In this document: positions 12,901 to 23,699 of the stretch, in pieces
How the letters are laid out: each line of letters starts with the position of its first letter
Numbering within the stretch: the stretch's first letter is position 1
NCBI GenBank assembly: GCA_000727475.1
Contig: KL647294.1
Coordinates: 2,250,116-2,314,115 of the forward strand
Source: Sarcocystis neurona
Taxonomy: Eukaryota; Apicomplexa; Conoidasida; Eucoccidiorida; Sarcocystidae
DNA: 64,000 bases
Direction of reading: 5' to 3'
Position numbers and translations under genes: made by a program
The notes under the pieces: model-generated
What the model saw: only the letters and a program-made list of their open reading frames with translations
Databases searched by the model: none
Told to the model about the DNA's origin: nothing

Positions 12901-15900
12901 AGCAGCAGCAGCAGTGGGGAAGGGGTCGGATGTGTCGGGCGGTGCAGCAGCGGGGAAATGGCCGCCAGGTGCACCAGCGCCAGCAGCAGCTCTGTTCTTC
13001 CGGCAGTCGAGAATTTCTCGCAACGCATACATGCATGCGTACTGGGAGAAAACCTTTTTTCTCTTGACCTCATGCACGAGGCGTCGCAGAAGCAGCCGCG
13101 TCACCTGCACTGCTGCTTCCCTCTCGTGCTCCTGCAGTTTGCAGCTGCTGTTGCTGGGATGCTCCTCGGCAATCAGCCGCAGACACAAACCTGCGCGCAC
13201 ACAACCGACCCACTTACGCTTCCCTGTCGAAGCCGCCTCTTCCTCTGCTTCTTCTTCTTCTTTTTCTCCTGCTGTTCACATGTTATCAAAATGCTACCCC
13301 TGCTGCTGCTGCTTCTGCTCGGCGTGCGCCTGCTGATGCTCCTGCTGCCCCGACCCCCCGACGCCTCGCTGCTCGTGCCTACTGTTGCTGGTGTTCCTGC
13401 TGCCATGCCTGTAGCTGCTGCTGCGGCTGCCCGACTGCTGACGCTGCCTTACTACTGTGAGCGTGTGGACGCTGCTGCCGGCCTGTTGTCCTGTGGTTGC
13501 CGCTGTTGCTGTTTCTTCTGCGGTGACTGGTGCTGTTGCTCTGTACGAACTATCTGGCTTTTCTGTTTGCTGCTCACCTTTTCTTTCCTGCTGCCGGTGC
13601 CCGGGTCGCTGGTGCTGCTGCAGCTGCTGTTCAGCGTTGTCTCCGTCGCGTTCGGTCACCCGCGTCGTCATCTGCGGCTGCTGCTGCTGTTGCCGCTTGA
13701 CGTGCAGAGAAGCAGCCGCTGCTTCTGCTTCTGATATCGAGCCTGCATGCCTTTGTCTTTGGGGTTGCTGCTGGTGTGGCCTGCGCGGCTGCTGTAGCAC
13801 CATCACCTCGCGCAGTTCCCTTCTGCAAACGAGGAGCAGGCCGAGATCTGCTGCTGTCCAGCTGTCTAGGTGCTCCAAAATTTGTTCGTCCAGCAGTTCA
13901 AGATTCTCTGCGGTCAAGCCTGGTGGCAGTCCCGCAGCCGCAGCACCAACAGAAGGCAAGGAAGCGCAAAGGCCCCCAGCAGCGGCAGCAGCCGAGCCAG
14001 AGGAAAGCGCAGGACCAGCAGAACAGAAACCGTTAAAAGCAGAAGAAGAAGAAGAAGAAGAAGGAAAAGAAGAAGGAATGGGCGCATAGGGCGAGCAACG
14101 GGTTGCGAACGCCGGAGTAAAACATTTGTTACGCTGCTGCGTGATGCGCACGTCTGCAAGCAGCTGCAGCAGACGGAAGAGCAGTTGTTCGCTCTCGTCA
14201 CTGCTGCTCGTGGGAAAGAAGGAAGGGGAACCGGCGGAGTACGAGGAGGACGGCTGCTGCTGCTGCTGCCTCTCGTCCGGCAGCGAAGCAGCAGCGACAC
14301 CTACGACAGCGACGGGAGACGGCCGCAGTATCCTGGCCATCTGTGGCGGCAGCGCTTCCACAGCATTTGCTGCTGGGACACCAAGTTTATCTGCTGGTGT
14401 TGCTGCAGCTGCTGCTGCTTGGCGTCCTGCTGCTTTCCTACCTCTGGCTCCTTCACCTCCCTGTGGGGCTGCTGCTCTTGGCTCGCCTGATGTACAGTAG
14501 GACAAGTCATCCTGCAGCAGCCGCGTGTCTGGGCGCTGCTGCTGCTTCTTCTGCTTCTGCTGCTTAAAAAGCTGCTGCTCTTGCAGCAGCGCGTTCCTCT
14601 CCGCCAAAGCCGGCAGCAAATAGAGCGGCACTTCTCGGACAAAAGAGCGCAGCTCGCGAGGAGATGGGAGCCATCCGCTGGACTCGCTGTTGCTGCTGCT
14701 GTTGTTGCTGCTGCTGCGAGGGTGCCGGAGGTAGCCAAACGGCTGCGGTGGTGCATGCGCAGCGGCTTCGCTCCGCTGCAGCAGATCCTCTGCTGCTGCT
14801 CGGTGATGCCGCGGACGGAAGCTGCTGCTGCTGCTCATTCCTCGTCTGCTGCTGCAGACGCTGCTTTGCAGACTGCTGCTGCTGCTCACGCTTCCGCAGC
14901 AAATACCAACGCCTCTGCTGCTGCTGTCCCTGTCTCTCCTGCTGTTCGTGTTTCTGCTGCCGGTGTCTATGCGGCTGCTGCTGCTGGCGCTGCTTCTGTT
15001 TGCATATTCCTCCACACTTCCGCTGCTGCTGCTGCTATCGACGTTTTCTTTCCTGCCCCTGACGCGGCTGCTACCATTCATACTTCGTCCACAATTCCCG
15101 TCCACACAGCTGCTCCTGCTCCTGCTGCTGCTGCCACTGCTGTCGCTGCTGATGATGCTGCTACTGCCGTTCACGCTTTCGCTGCTGCTGCTGCTTTTGT
15201 TGTGGGTGGTGCTACTGCTGCTGTTTTTATTGTCGCTGCTTCTCAAGCGACTGTCAGCGGTCGGCGACAGAGAAGAATAAGAATAAGCATAAGAAGAAGA
15301 AGCCGCAGCAGGCAGCGAAGAGGCCGCAACGGCAGCTGCAGCAAGTGTGAGGGACGCAGTAGCGGGACACCGGGCAGCAGGGGCAGAAGCGCAGTCACCA
15401 CTAGCAGAGGAATATGCAACAGCAAAAACAGCTGACGAGAGGGACGAGGAGGAGGAAGAGGAAGATAAACGAATGTGGGATGCGGAGGTACATCGAGGAA
15501 AAGAAGGAAAACAGAGGTGTATGTGGGGAGTGCTGCAGGGGGGATAGACGACAGCAACAGCAGCAGCAATAGCACGAGCACGTGGATGAATGGCCGTTGA
15601 ACGGGGACGGAAAAAGATAAAGCGAGGAGGAAGTCGAGCAGCAGCAACAGCAGTGGCAGTAACGGCAGCAAGAGAATTTGAACGGCACGTCTGAGAAGTC
15701 ACGCTTTCCAGATCCGCAGCCGCAGGAGCAGCACACAGCGCTGCTGCTGCTGCTGCGCAGGAGGCAGGAGCACGCAGAGACGCAGGTGCAGCAGCAGCAG
15801 CAACAGTAGCAGCAGGCTCTGGCACAGCAGCAGCGGTACCGGAAGCATGCAAGAACGAATGTGGAAGGTGAACCTTCGTAGCAGCAGCAGGGGCAGGAGG

Positions 15901-16227
15901 AGCAGCCGAAGACGCAGCAGCAGCAGCGGTGGTCGAAGCAAAGACAGCAGCGGTGGCAGCAGTCGCGTCAGATGAAAAAAGACGGGTGTGTGTGGACGGG
16001 CAACGGACAGCAGCATTCGGACGCCCAAGAGCAAGAGCAGCAGCAGCAGAGGCAGCGCCAGCCGCAGCAACAGCGGCAGTGGAGGCGCCACCAGCTGCAG
16101 CAGCAGCAGAGGCAGCGCCAGCCGCAGCAACAGCAGCAGCGGAGGCGCCACCAGCTGCAGCAGTAGTAGCGGAGGCAGCGCCAGCTGCAATAGCAGCAGC
16201 AGGAAGAATCTTCGTCGAAGTTGCCAT
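9940..16227 (-). CDS. large low-complexity protein with HPR/RAP-like helical islands
   Basis: Minus-strand gene in at least three parts. The start is ATG at 16227-16225 in good context (AGGATGGCA), opening an Ala-rich N-terminus with 20-residue repeats. Part 1 stays open to 13294. Part 2 runs from about 13190 to 10633, where GAG is followed by GTAAAC. Part 3 begins after AAG at 10079 in matching phase 0 and fades into microsatellite. Between long Ala/Ser/Gln runs lie helical islands: a LDEQILEHLDSW type island near 13.9 kb, RLLLRRLVHEVKRKKVF near 13.1 kb, GRLFMLLVGLSRSGVLHVGL near 11.1 kb and ALATAGVLHQQFFKNVEE at 10.63-10.69 kb. These look like the heptatricopeptide (HPR) repeats seen in apicomplexan RAP proteins, which act on organellar RNA; that assignment is inference. 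No RAP domain was found. The junction near 13.2-13.3 kb is unresolved: a GTAAGT and an AG acceptor are present, but phases do not fit cleanly. Confidence 0.45.
10140..10600. repeat. TA/TG microsatellite inside the minus-strand gene
   Basis: TATATA, GTGTGTG and ACATATA runs between the donor at 10632 and the acceptor at 10080. It behaves as intron sequence. Confidence 0.65.
16050..16190. repeat. 60-bp in-frame tandem repeat
   Basis: The phrase AGGCAGCGCCAGC recurs at 16050, 16110 and about 16173. Two near-complete 60-bp units and a partial third encode a 20-residue Ala-rich repeat near the N-terminus of the minus-strand protein. Confidence 0.8.
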
Positions 16228-16559
16228 CCTGCAGTTCTCCCCGAGCCAAACGCACACTGAACAAGAAAAAGAAGCAGCTGCAGCAGAAGACCACGGACGA
16301 GGAACTAGCACGAGAAGGAAACTGAGATGCATAGGCAGCACCATCTGCTGCAGAAGAGAGCAGCTGCAGCAGCGGACGCGCAGCAGGAGCAGCGGGAGGG
16401 GCGTGTCACCCCAGGAGCAGCAGCAGGCGAACAAACCAAAGACACTTCAGCAGGGTTTTGCACGAGAAGCAGCAGCAGGTGCACTCGAGCAGCAGCAGAA
16501 AGAAATACTTCGACGTAACAGACTCGACTGCAACGCCTGCGCGAAACATTTCTCTTCTG

Positions 16560-17510
16560 TATATCTAGTTCGTGCTCTTCTACACGTGTACCCATTCACA
16601 CGCATACGCATATACATGTATATGGACTCATGCATATATGTATATCTATGCCCGTCACACATGTATATATATATATATGTACTCGCAGATCTGGGCATCT
16701 GCGTGGACTCACACAGATTGACACATATTTATACACATATATATAGAGAGAGACTCTTCCTATCTGTGCGTAAATATACATATATATACACCCTTCACGT
16801 GTATGTATACATATATAAATGGACTCACACATATTAACACATTTATATGAACATATGGATTGACACACATATACATATATACCACTTGCACATATGCATA
16901 TGTGGACTTCCAGCTATTGACATACATGTGAAGATATTGACTTGAAAGCATGTTCAGGTTTCAGTCACTTGGAGCGTCTTTCTGTACAAACATTTATATG
17001 TATACACACGTACGCACACGAACAGCAATCCATACTAGAAAGGCATACTCTTCTCAAAAAAAAACACTTACATATATACACAGGCATACGTGTATACGTA
17101 CACATATATGTCTATACGTATATAGACGAACGCACAACGTCCGTTATGTATCCTACCGAGGTATACACCTCTTTAATCCGCATCTGTCATGCATATATAC
17201 ATAGGCATATACACACATAAATCTATATATGTGTACACAGGTATCTACGTGACACGACGTGGCGTACGAATATTATCTTCGTTGAAATATATGAGTTTTT
17301 ACCCCCTTCACATGTGTGAGGAAATATGCGTTTACTACGCACCTACGCATGCCTCTTCATCCATGTCTCCATGGACATACGCACGTGTTGCATATATATA
17401 CATACACATATACATGTGTATACGTACGTGTGTGTGTCTGTATATATATATATAAGTGCCCATGCGTTTGCTGACACGCGCATATATGTAGAGATGAAGT
17501 TTTTCGGGAG
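16560..17510. repeat. CATA/TATA microsatellite block
   Basis: About 0.9 kb of ATATAC, CACACA and TATATA runs. No gene is seen. It lies upstream of the large minus-strand gene. Confidence 0.8.
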
Positions 17511-17539
17511 TGGAAGTCGAGGTTCTCCTGCGTCGAAGC

Positions 17540-18590
17540 AGATGTAGGGAGTTCGTTTTGGCGTGAGAAAGGACGCAGAGGAACACACGGAAAACGAGAC
17601 TGCGAGGACAGAGAAATACAGGAAGGCGACGACGCGAGGCAGAAGGAAGGGGAGGACGGACGAGAGAAAAAAAAGAAAAGAGAGCAAGACAGAGAGGATT
17701 GACAAGGGGCTGCGGGGAGACGGAAGATAAAAAAACGTGCAGCGAGATTAAGGATGGAGAAGAAGAAGGCGGAGGAGGACGAGGGGAGGAGAAGAAAAGG
17801 AAGACGAGGAGGAAAGGGGAACAGAAAAAGAAGAAGAGGCACAGAGCCGAGAATTGTGTTCCTCTGCGTCCCTTCTCAAGCCCAAACAAACTCCCAAGCA
17901 AGACGGAGGAGAAATACTATCACGAGTCCTTCCCTGATGCGGGCTGCAACGCAGGCAGCCCCCCCCCAAGACGGAAAGGAGAAGCACCGCGCAAGAAAGC
18001 GGAAGAAGAACGAGAAGAAGAAAAAACCGACGGCAAAGGGCCGGGGACCTCGACGCACAAGGGAGAGACCAGAAGAAGGAAAGGGTGGAAGCAAAAACAG
18101 GAGAAAAGGGGAAGAGATCAAGAAAAAGGAGAAACAGCGAAGGGAGTGGACCGCGTGGTGGCAACAGAAGGCGAAAGAAATTTAAAAGAGAGACGGAAAG
18201 TGGCCCAGTAAGAGAAGGAGGGAAGGAGGAGAAGACGAAGAACGGGAAGAAAGAGAAAAAAAAACGGAGGCAGAGAAAAGCAGCAAGAGGAACAAGATGA
18301 AAGAACAAGTGGAAAAGATCGAGGAAGACGAGGGAAAAAGAAGCGAGAGGGGGAGGAAGGGGAGAAAGAGAGTAGCAAATGCGCAGGCACAGACAGAGAG
18401 CGAGAAACAAGGAAATCAGAGAGGAAGAGGAGAGCTGAGGCGGAAAACAAGGTAGAGATTGTCGAACACCAAGAAACAAAGAGGAACACACAACAGGCGA
18501 CAGAGGAAATCGGAGAAAAAGCAACGCAAAGAAGAGCGGAGCGGGAAAAAAGGCGGAAAAGTGAGGGGTTTTTGTATCTATAGTAAAATT
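17540..18590. repeat. GA-rich tract with an internal inverted repeat
   Basis: Purine-rich on the plus strand (GAAGAAG, GGAGGA, AGAGAAA). Plus frames are Lys/Arg/Glu-rich and minus frames Leu/Phe/Ser-rich, with no domain. Two 38-bp arms at 17549-17586 and 17856-17893 are inverted copies (34 of 38 match). It ends the left repeat-rich segment. Confidence 0.65.
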
Positions 18591-18599
18591 CCATTTGCC

Positions 18600-20005
18600 T
18601 TTCTGGGGGAAGTGATTTTGTGCAATGAAAGCAACTCCGTTGCTGTTGCTCCGAAGAACTGTTCCAACAAATACTCCTACTGCTACTATTACTACTACTG
18701 GCATTACGGCAGTAATCATCGTCACCTAGAATCCCGCTGTCAACATTACAAAAGTGCAGTTGCTTTCCGCATTTACGCTGAATTGTCTACGCTGATGGCT
18801 CCTGTCACTTCTGGCAGACTGATGCGTCGTTGCCGAGTGCAATGTATCCAGTACTGCCGTCCGTACGAGCATTGTGCCTCTCCTGAAACTCGTTGTGCAC
18901 CTGCAAGTGATAATATTGCATTTGCTGATAACTGGGTGAGTAACACATTGGCGCCTTAGTCCTCCTTCGACGTCGAGATATGTGTGCGCCTCACACCATG
19001 GCCGCTTCGGTATCAGCGTCGCCGGTCGCCAGTCGAGTACTATTCATGCCGAGTTTTTACTTGTAGTCCCACTGTTGCTAGCAAAAGGTCTGCTCCAGTA
19101 ACTTCTGCAAAGACCACTACTACGGCTACTCTATGACTCCTGCTTTCTCGATAAAGTGTCGGTAGAACCAGTAGTAGCGCTGCTGCAGCAGGGGGGTCAG
19201 GTGCTGTGCGTTGCTGCGGTAAGTCGGGCTGCTGCTACCTTTTTTGCGCCGTTAAGGTTGTTGCTGTTCCCCTTCTTGTCGTTGCTGCTGCTTCAAGAGT
19301 TCGAATTATGTGGTATTGCTAGGTGTCTACTCAGCTGCAGCACACGTGCATGCGAGACCAAGAGCTGCAACCTTCTTCTTCTACTACTGTCGTGTGCAAC
19401 CGGCACAGACCCAGCGAGGGTCAAGAGCAAGAAGGGAAAGATCCTTTGCGAAGGAGAACAGAAACGAGCGAAGAAGACTTCTAGTCACTAGGAGCTCTTC
19501 CTAGGAAAGCAGAAGAGATGCATGTTTATCTACCACTACTGCCCACCCGCTACGCCCTTCCTATACATGCGCGTAGGTAGACATTTTGCATCGGTGGTAG
19601 ACCTGCGTGTGTGTGTGTATATGGAAAGAGAGATGCAGAAGGGCAAGACACGCCAATTTTCAAGTATTTTTGTAGTGACATAAAAGTGTAGACATACGGA
19701 TTTACGGGTCCATTTGGCCCCTCAAGCAGTTCTAGCTGTGTTGAAGCTTGTTTGTAATGGCGCATGCTGCGCAACCGGGTGTCGCCTGTCTACGTCCGGT
19801 TCGGGGGTCTTCCGTGCGTCGCAAAAAAAGCATGCGGACGTACTTGATTCAACGTTTTGGACGCTGATACTCTGAAAACATAGACACCTTTCTGCAAGTG
19901 TGTCAACCTGTCTACACACACGTAGTGGGAGGAGGCGATCATCTTGCCCAGCATACGCGTGGGGCTTTGCAAGAACGCAAGAACGCAAGCGTACACGAAC
20001 GGAGG
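18600..20005. other. unique sequence, no gene recognised
   Basis: Composition turns balanced and unique here. A short ACT/TAC triplet run lies at 18670-18710. A plus frame covers 18459-18959, but half of it sits in the GA tract and it has no recognisable motif. Nothing else is supported. Confidence 0.4.
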
Positions 20006-20006
20006 T

Positions 20007-20136
20007 AGTTACACTGAACATTTGTGTGTACACGAATGTAATTAACGAGGTCGACTCTCCCTTTACCTGAAAGTTACACTGAACATTTGTGTGTACACGA
20101 AACTAATTAACGAGGTCGACTCTCCCTTTACCTGAA
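20007..20136. repeat. 65-bp tandem duplication
   Basis: Two nearly identical 65-bp copies start at 20007 and 20072, each beginning AGTTACACTGAACATTTG and ending CTTTACCTGAA. They differ at only a few bases, so the event is recent. Confidence 0.95.
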
Positions 20137-20329
20137 CTATACGCGCAAGAGAGGTAACTGGGGAAACGCTGAACATATGTCACATACAATTATCCTTATA
20201 TATATATATATATGAATACACTCGTATACTTCTGCACATGTCCGTGTACCTGCGTGTATGGGCGGACCTTCATTTCAAAGAAGAGGCTGCAGTTTGAGAC
20301 GTATCTCCCGTTACTGGAGGGACCCTGAT

Positions 20330-20945
20330 GGCGTTCCGAATTTCCGGCTATACAGAAGCACTGCGTGTGGTGGTAAATACATGAGAAATTACTGGTATAA
20401 ACATTCAGGGATACGTATCACGTGTATACATTTACATGTGGTACACGTATATCTACATGCGACAATGTACGATATACATACGGGATATTCCATATTACAT
20501 CATCTGGATTTCTGTCCCTGGGCTGCATACGAGGGGCAAACAGAATCAGCACTAAGGTTACTCGTTCTCCTCCTCCATCGTAAAAGAGACGCTTTTGTTA
20601 TTTTTCTCGGACTGGAAAAAATCCTGTTGTCGTCGGCTTGTCTCCTTCAGGCTAACCACCCAAAGATGTGTGACTTTTGCCTTGCGTATGGGGAGAGAGG
20701 TGTCTTTCCATTACAGAAAAGAACATAATGTCGCTTCAGTACTCCGGCTGTACAAGAGCACCGCGGCTGATGTTAAATACCCAAGTGGTCGCCGGTATAG
20801 GCATTCATAGATATGTATGGCTCCCATAGTTTTACGTGGTATACGTATACTTACGTGTGATACTGTTCGATCTGTATTGGGGAGACCCTGAATCACAACA
20901 CTGGGGTTCATATACCTGTCCTGCGTACCGGGATCAAGCTGAAAC
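20330..20945. repeat. pair of diverged direct repeats, about 215 bp each
   Basis: Segments at about 20330-20545 and 20735-20945 align along their length. Shared landmarks in the same order are CCGGCT(A/G)TACA(G)AAGCAC, GGTAAATAC/GTTAAATAC, CGTGGTATACGTATA against TGTGGTACACGTATA, and (G)GGCTGCATACGAGGG against CCTGCGTACCGGG. One plus frame is partly kept (RLYRSTA against RLYKSTA), but the second copy stops after YRHS. This looks like two decayed copies of a dispersed element. Confidence 0.65.
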
Positions 20946-20949
20946 AACG

Positions 20950-23500
20950 TTGCGTAATACCGCCGCCTTTACCACTGGCGGGTAAAATTGGCGGCCACAG
21001 CAGAAGTTATTCCTCTCGCCGACGTGTGCGGCGCTCTCGTGTGTCTGTCGTATCACTCAGGTTGTCTGAGCAGTTGCTGCGGACGTGCTGCGTCTGCAGC
21101 AGGTCGTGCTGAACTGTGAACGCAAGTTTCTGTAAGCCTTCTGAAGCTGCTTCCACGGCACACCTAGTACATTCACCTACGTACTGAGCACTTCAGGATA
21201 AGTATGACTCTCACTTACTCATATACTTGCATATGGAGTGACCGACCGCACACATTCGTGTTCCGTCAGTGTCCTCCCGTCACTTCATGCAGCAAGCGGA
21301 GTTGATGAAGTATTACGCAGATTTCCCTGTATGCGACCGCGTTTTCCACGTCCAGTTCCCTATTACTGCACAGATATTGCATAGTTGTGTGCTGGCCGTG
21401 TGTGTCAGGAGTATCCTAGGTATAACACAAAGACCGGCGTCGGAAGATAAAGCCCGCTGCAGGAATATCCCCGTGTGCCTCAGCGGCCCCTTAAACGTTT
21501 CTGCAGACCACACCTTTATCGGCAACTGAAGTTTAAGATGAGACAATCAGGCTGAGGTGATACGGACAGATGCGCCACTATCCACAAAAGGCAACCATAC
21601 TCTTGTCCCCAGGTGCTTGTAAATTATTCTCTATTTCATACACTGAGAAGCGATCCCGACTTCACAGCGTACACTAAAACTTCTTGTGTCAAATTCTGCA
21701 GAAATCGAACGCCGCCGTTTGTTGCCTTCTAGATTTCTCTGGTCCAGACTTCCGCAAGGTCATTCCTCTAAGCACAAGTCTACTACTCGTGTGAAGGATC
21801 AACGATCCGCAGCGGTTCAATATATTCAGCAAGCTAGTTTAAAGAACTAGTATTTTCAACCGATGAATTAAGTCTTAGGCGTATTGAAGACCGGCAGGCG
21901 AGACGGAGGAGGAGATGGAGGAATGCCCTAGTATGGGTCAAGAGTGACGCAGTGTACGCGCGTGATATACAGGAAAATCGGCCGAGTAGGTACGTCAGAA
22001 GAAGTTTCGAGTTGTCCTGCTCCCTCAGCTTAAGTTGCCCAGCCAGGGGAGCTTCAATGCAACTTTCGGTAGTGGAGGCATGAGGAATTTGCAGCAGGAC
22101 ACCGGGTGCTTGATAATAACACAGCAGAAGGAGTCGGAAATGCAATTCAAATCAGATGGCCTGCGGGAAAGAAACTGAAGTTGTAATTCTTTTAAACAAA
22201 AAGAGAAGCTCCATCCTGAGTTGGAAGTGTCAGCAAATGCCTGCCCACCGGCGTGCGAAGCTCCTCGTTCCCCAAGTTAATAGCACGACTGAACAGGAGG
22301 AAGCAAATAACGTTCTGTACGCCAGGGTAATTTTTTCCTGCTGGAAGGGAAGGCAAACCATTCCTCCTGTTCCGGGTGGAGCACTACGTGGGACGTGAAA
22401 AAAGTAGTACTTTTAGTCGTAGTAGTGGCTGTAGTAGTGGTTGTGTGTAAACGCTACCAATAGCTGAGCGCGTCGTTGCCTTCCCCGTTATTACGCAGTA
22501 GAAGCACAACACTGCGTGGACTCACGTGCAGCCTTCTCAGTACGGGTGATACCAGCGCGAAAAGGTGTACTTCTAGGCAACTTCTTGGATTCTCTTCGGT
22601 GCAAAGAACCTGGCTACTGCCTTGTGGGGTGATCGTAGTACTAGGAGTACTGCTAGGATGGCACGATAACTTGCAGTTGTAGTGGGTGCGGTAATATTGC
22701 CTAAACGGTACGTCACAGCTACATTCGGCGATACTAAGTGCGGCACGGGCGCGAATAGGCGCTTTGGACGAACACGTGAGTGCTCGACAAGCACAGCCAG
22801 CAAAAATCTCATCGTTTTCCATCAGCTTGTGAAAGGTTTTAGACACAGTCTGGAACCTGGGCGGCGCAGACGCGACACTGGGCCCCGCTGTTCACACGGA
22901 ACTAAGAAGCCAGATATCTGATATTTCTGCCGGTTGCCACACTGAAAGTTTGTAAAGGTTCCTTCAACGTGAGTCGCAAACCACGGGATAGCCACCGCAT
23001 CTCTTTCGAGTCGAGGTCACTCCTGCTTCATCTTCGCGCGATGATTTCAACGATGTAACACACGATAAATGCAAAGAACCGGTATACATGTCGCCTTGAC
23101 ACGCGACACCTACAGCATCACGCTTACGCCCATGCTGTCCTCATTCTTATTCCCTCCCGTCGCTGCGCGGAAACCCCTGTCACCGCGTACTACGTTATCA
23201 TCCCATAGTTTCCACGTGGAGGGCTCCACGTATTCCGCAACCGACCACTACCTAAAGCAACACTGCGAACTCTGCGCGCACTTCGAGTTGTTTCGCTCTC
23301 TGTCTCTCTCCTACACTCTATTCTTCCTCGCTTCCTCTTCGCGCGGCTGTGCTGGATCGCACACCGCCCCCACATTCTCTCCCCCCCTCCAACAGCCTCC
23401 ACTTCCTAATCCTCCCCATTCGCTCGTGCTACACTGAAGACCGTTCATATCTGTAGCTCCCCTGTAGCTCCCTTGTGTTTTTGTTCAATCCCACGTGGCA
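20950..23500. other. unique sequence, no gene recognised
   Basis: No family, splice-consistent exon chain or RNA gene was found. An ATG-initiated plus frame at 22156-22398 (80 codons) ends without recognisable motifs. A short TAG/GTA triplet run lies at 22400-22440. Confidence 0.4.
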
Positions 23501-23503
23501 AAT

Positions 23504-23680
23504 CTACTTCTTCTTGCGCCCGGCGGGCGAGCTCGTGCCACCTTTTTGTGGAGTTTCCTGTGTTGTGCGTGCCTGAGACCCGCCTGGTGGGGGGGCTGTG
23601 CTTGTCGCTGACGGTGTCGCTGCTGCCCCCCCTTTCTTCTTCCCCCCTCCTTTCTGCCCCGGTTGGCGCTTGCCCGGCAT
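23504..23680 (-). CDS. small basic Lys/Gly/Pro-rich protein (hypothetical)
   Basis: ATG at 23680-23678 in favourable context (GTGAAAATGCC) opens a 58-codon frame rich in Lys, Gly, Pro, Ala and Thr that ends with GRKKK and a stop. A TCGCAG just upstream could be a splice acceptor in a leader. Low complexity and short length keep this weak. It could also be one exon of a longer gene, or chance in a C-rich stretch. I know no family for it. Confidence 0.35.
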   Translation of the reverse strand: MPGKRQPGQKGGGKKKGGAAATPSATSTAPPPGGSQARTTQETPQKGGTSSPAGRKKK

Positions 23681-23699
23681 TTTCACTGCGACATGCGAC

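Noticed and set aside
17699..18725. Lys/Arg-rich plus frames and Leu/Phe-rich minus frame
   Set aside because: GA-rich composition keeps several frames open at once; no domain or splice pattern.
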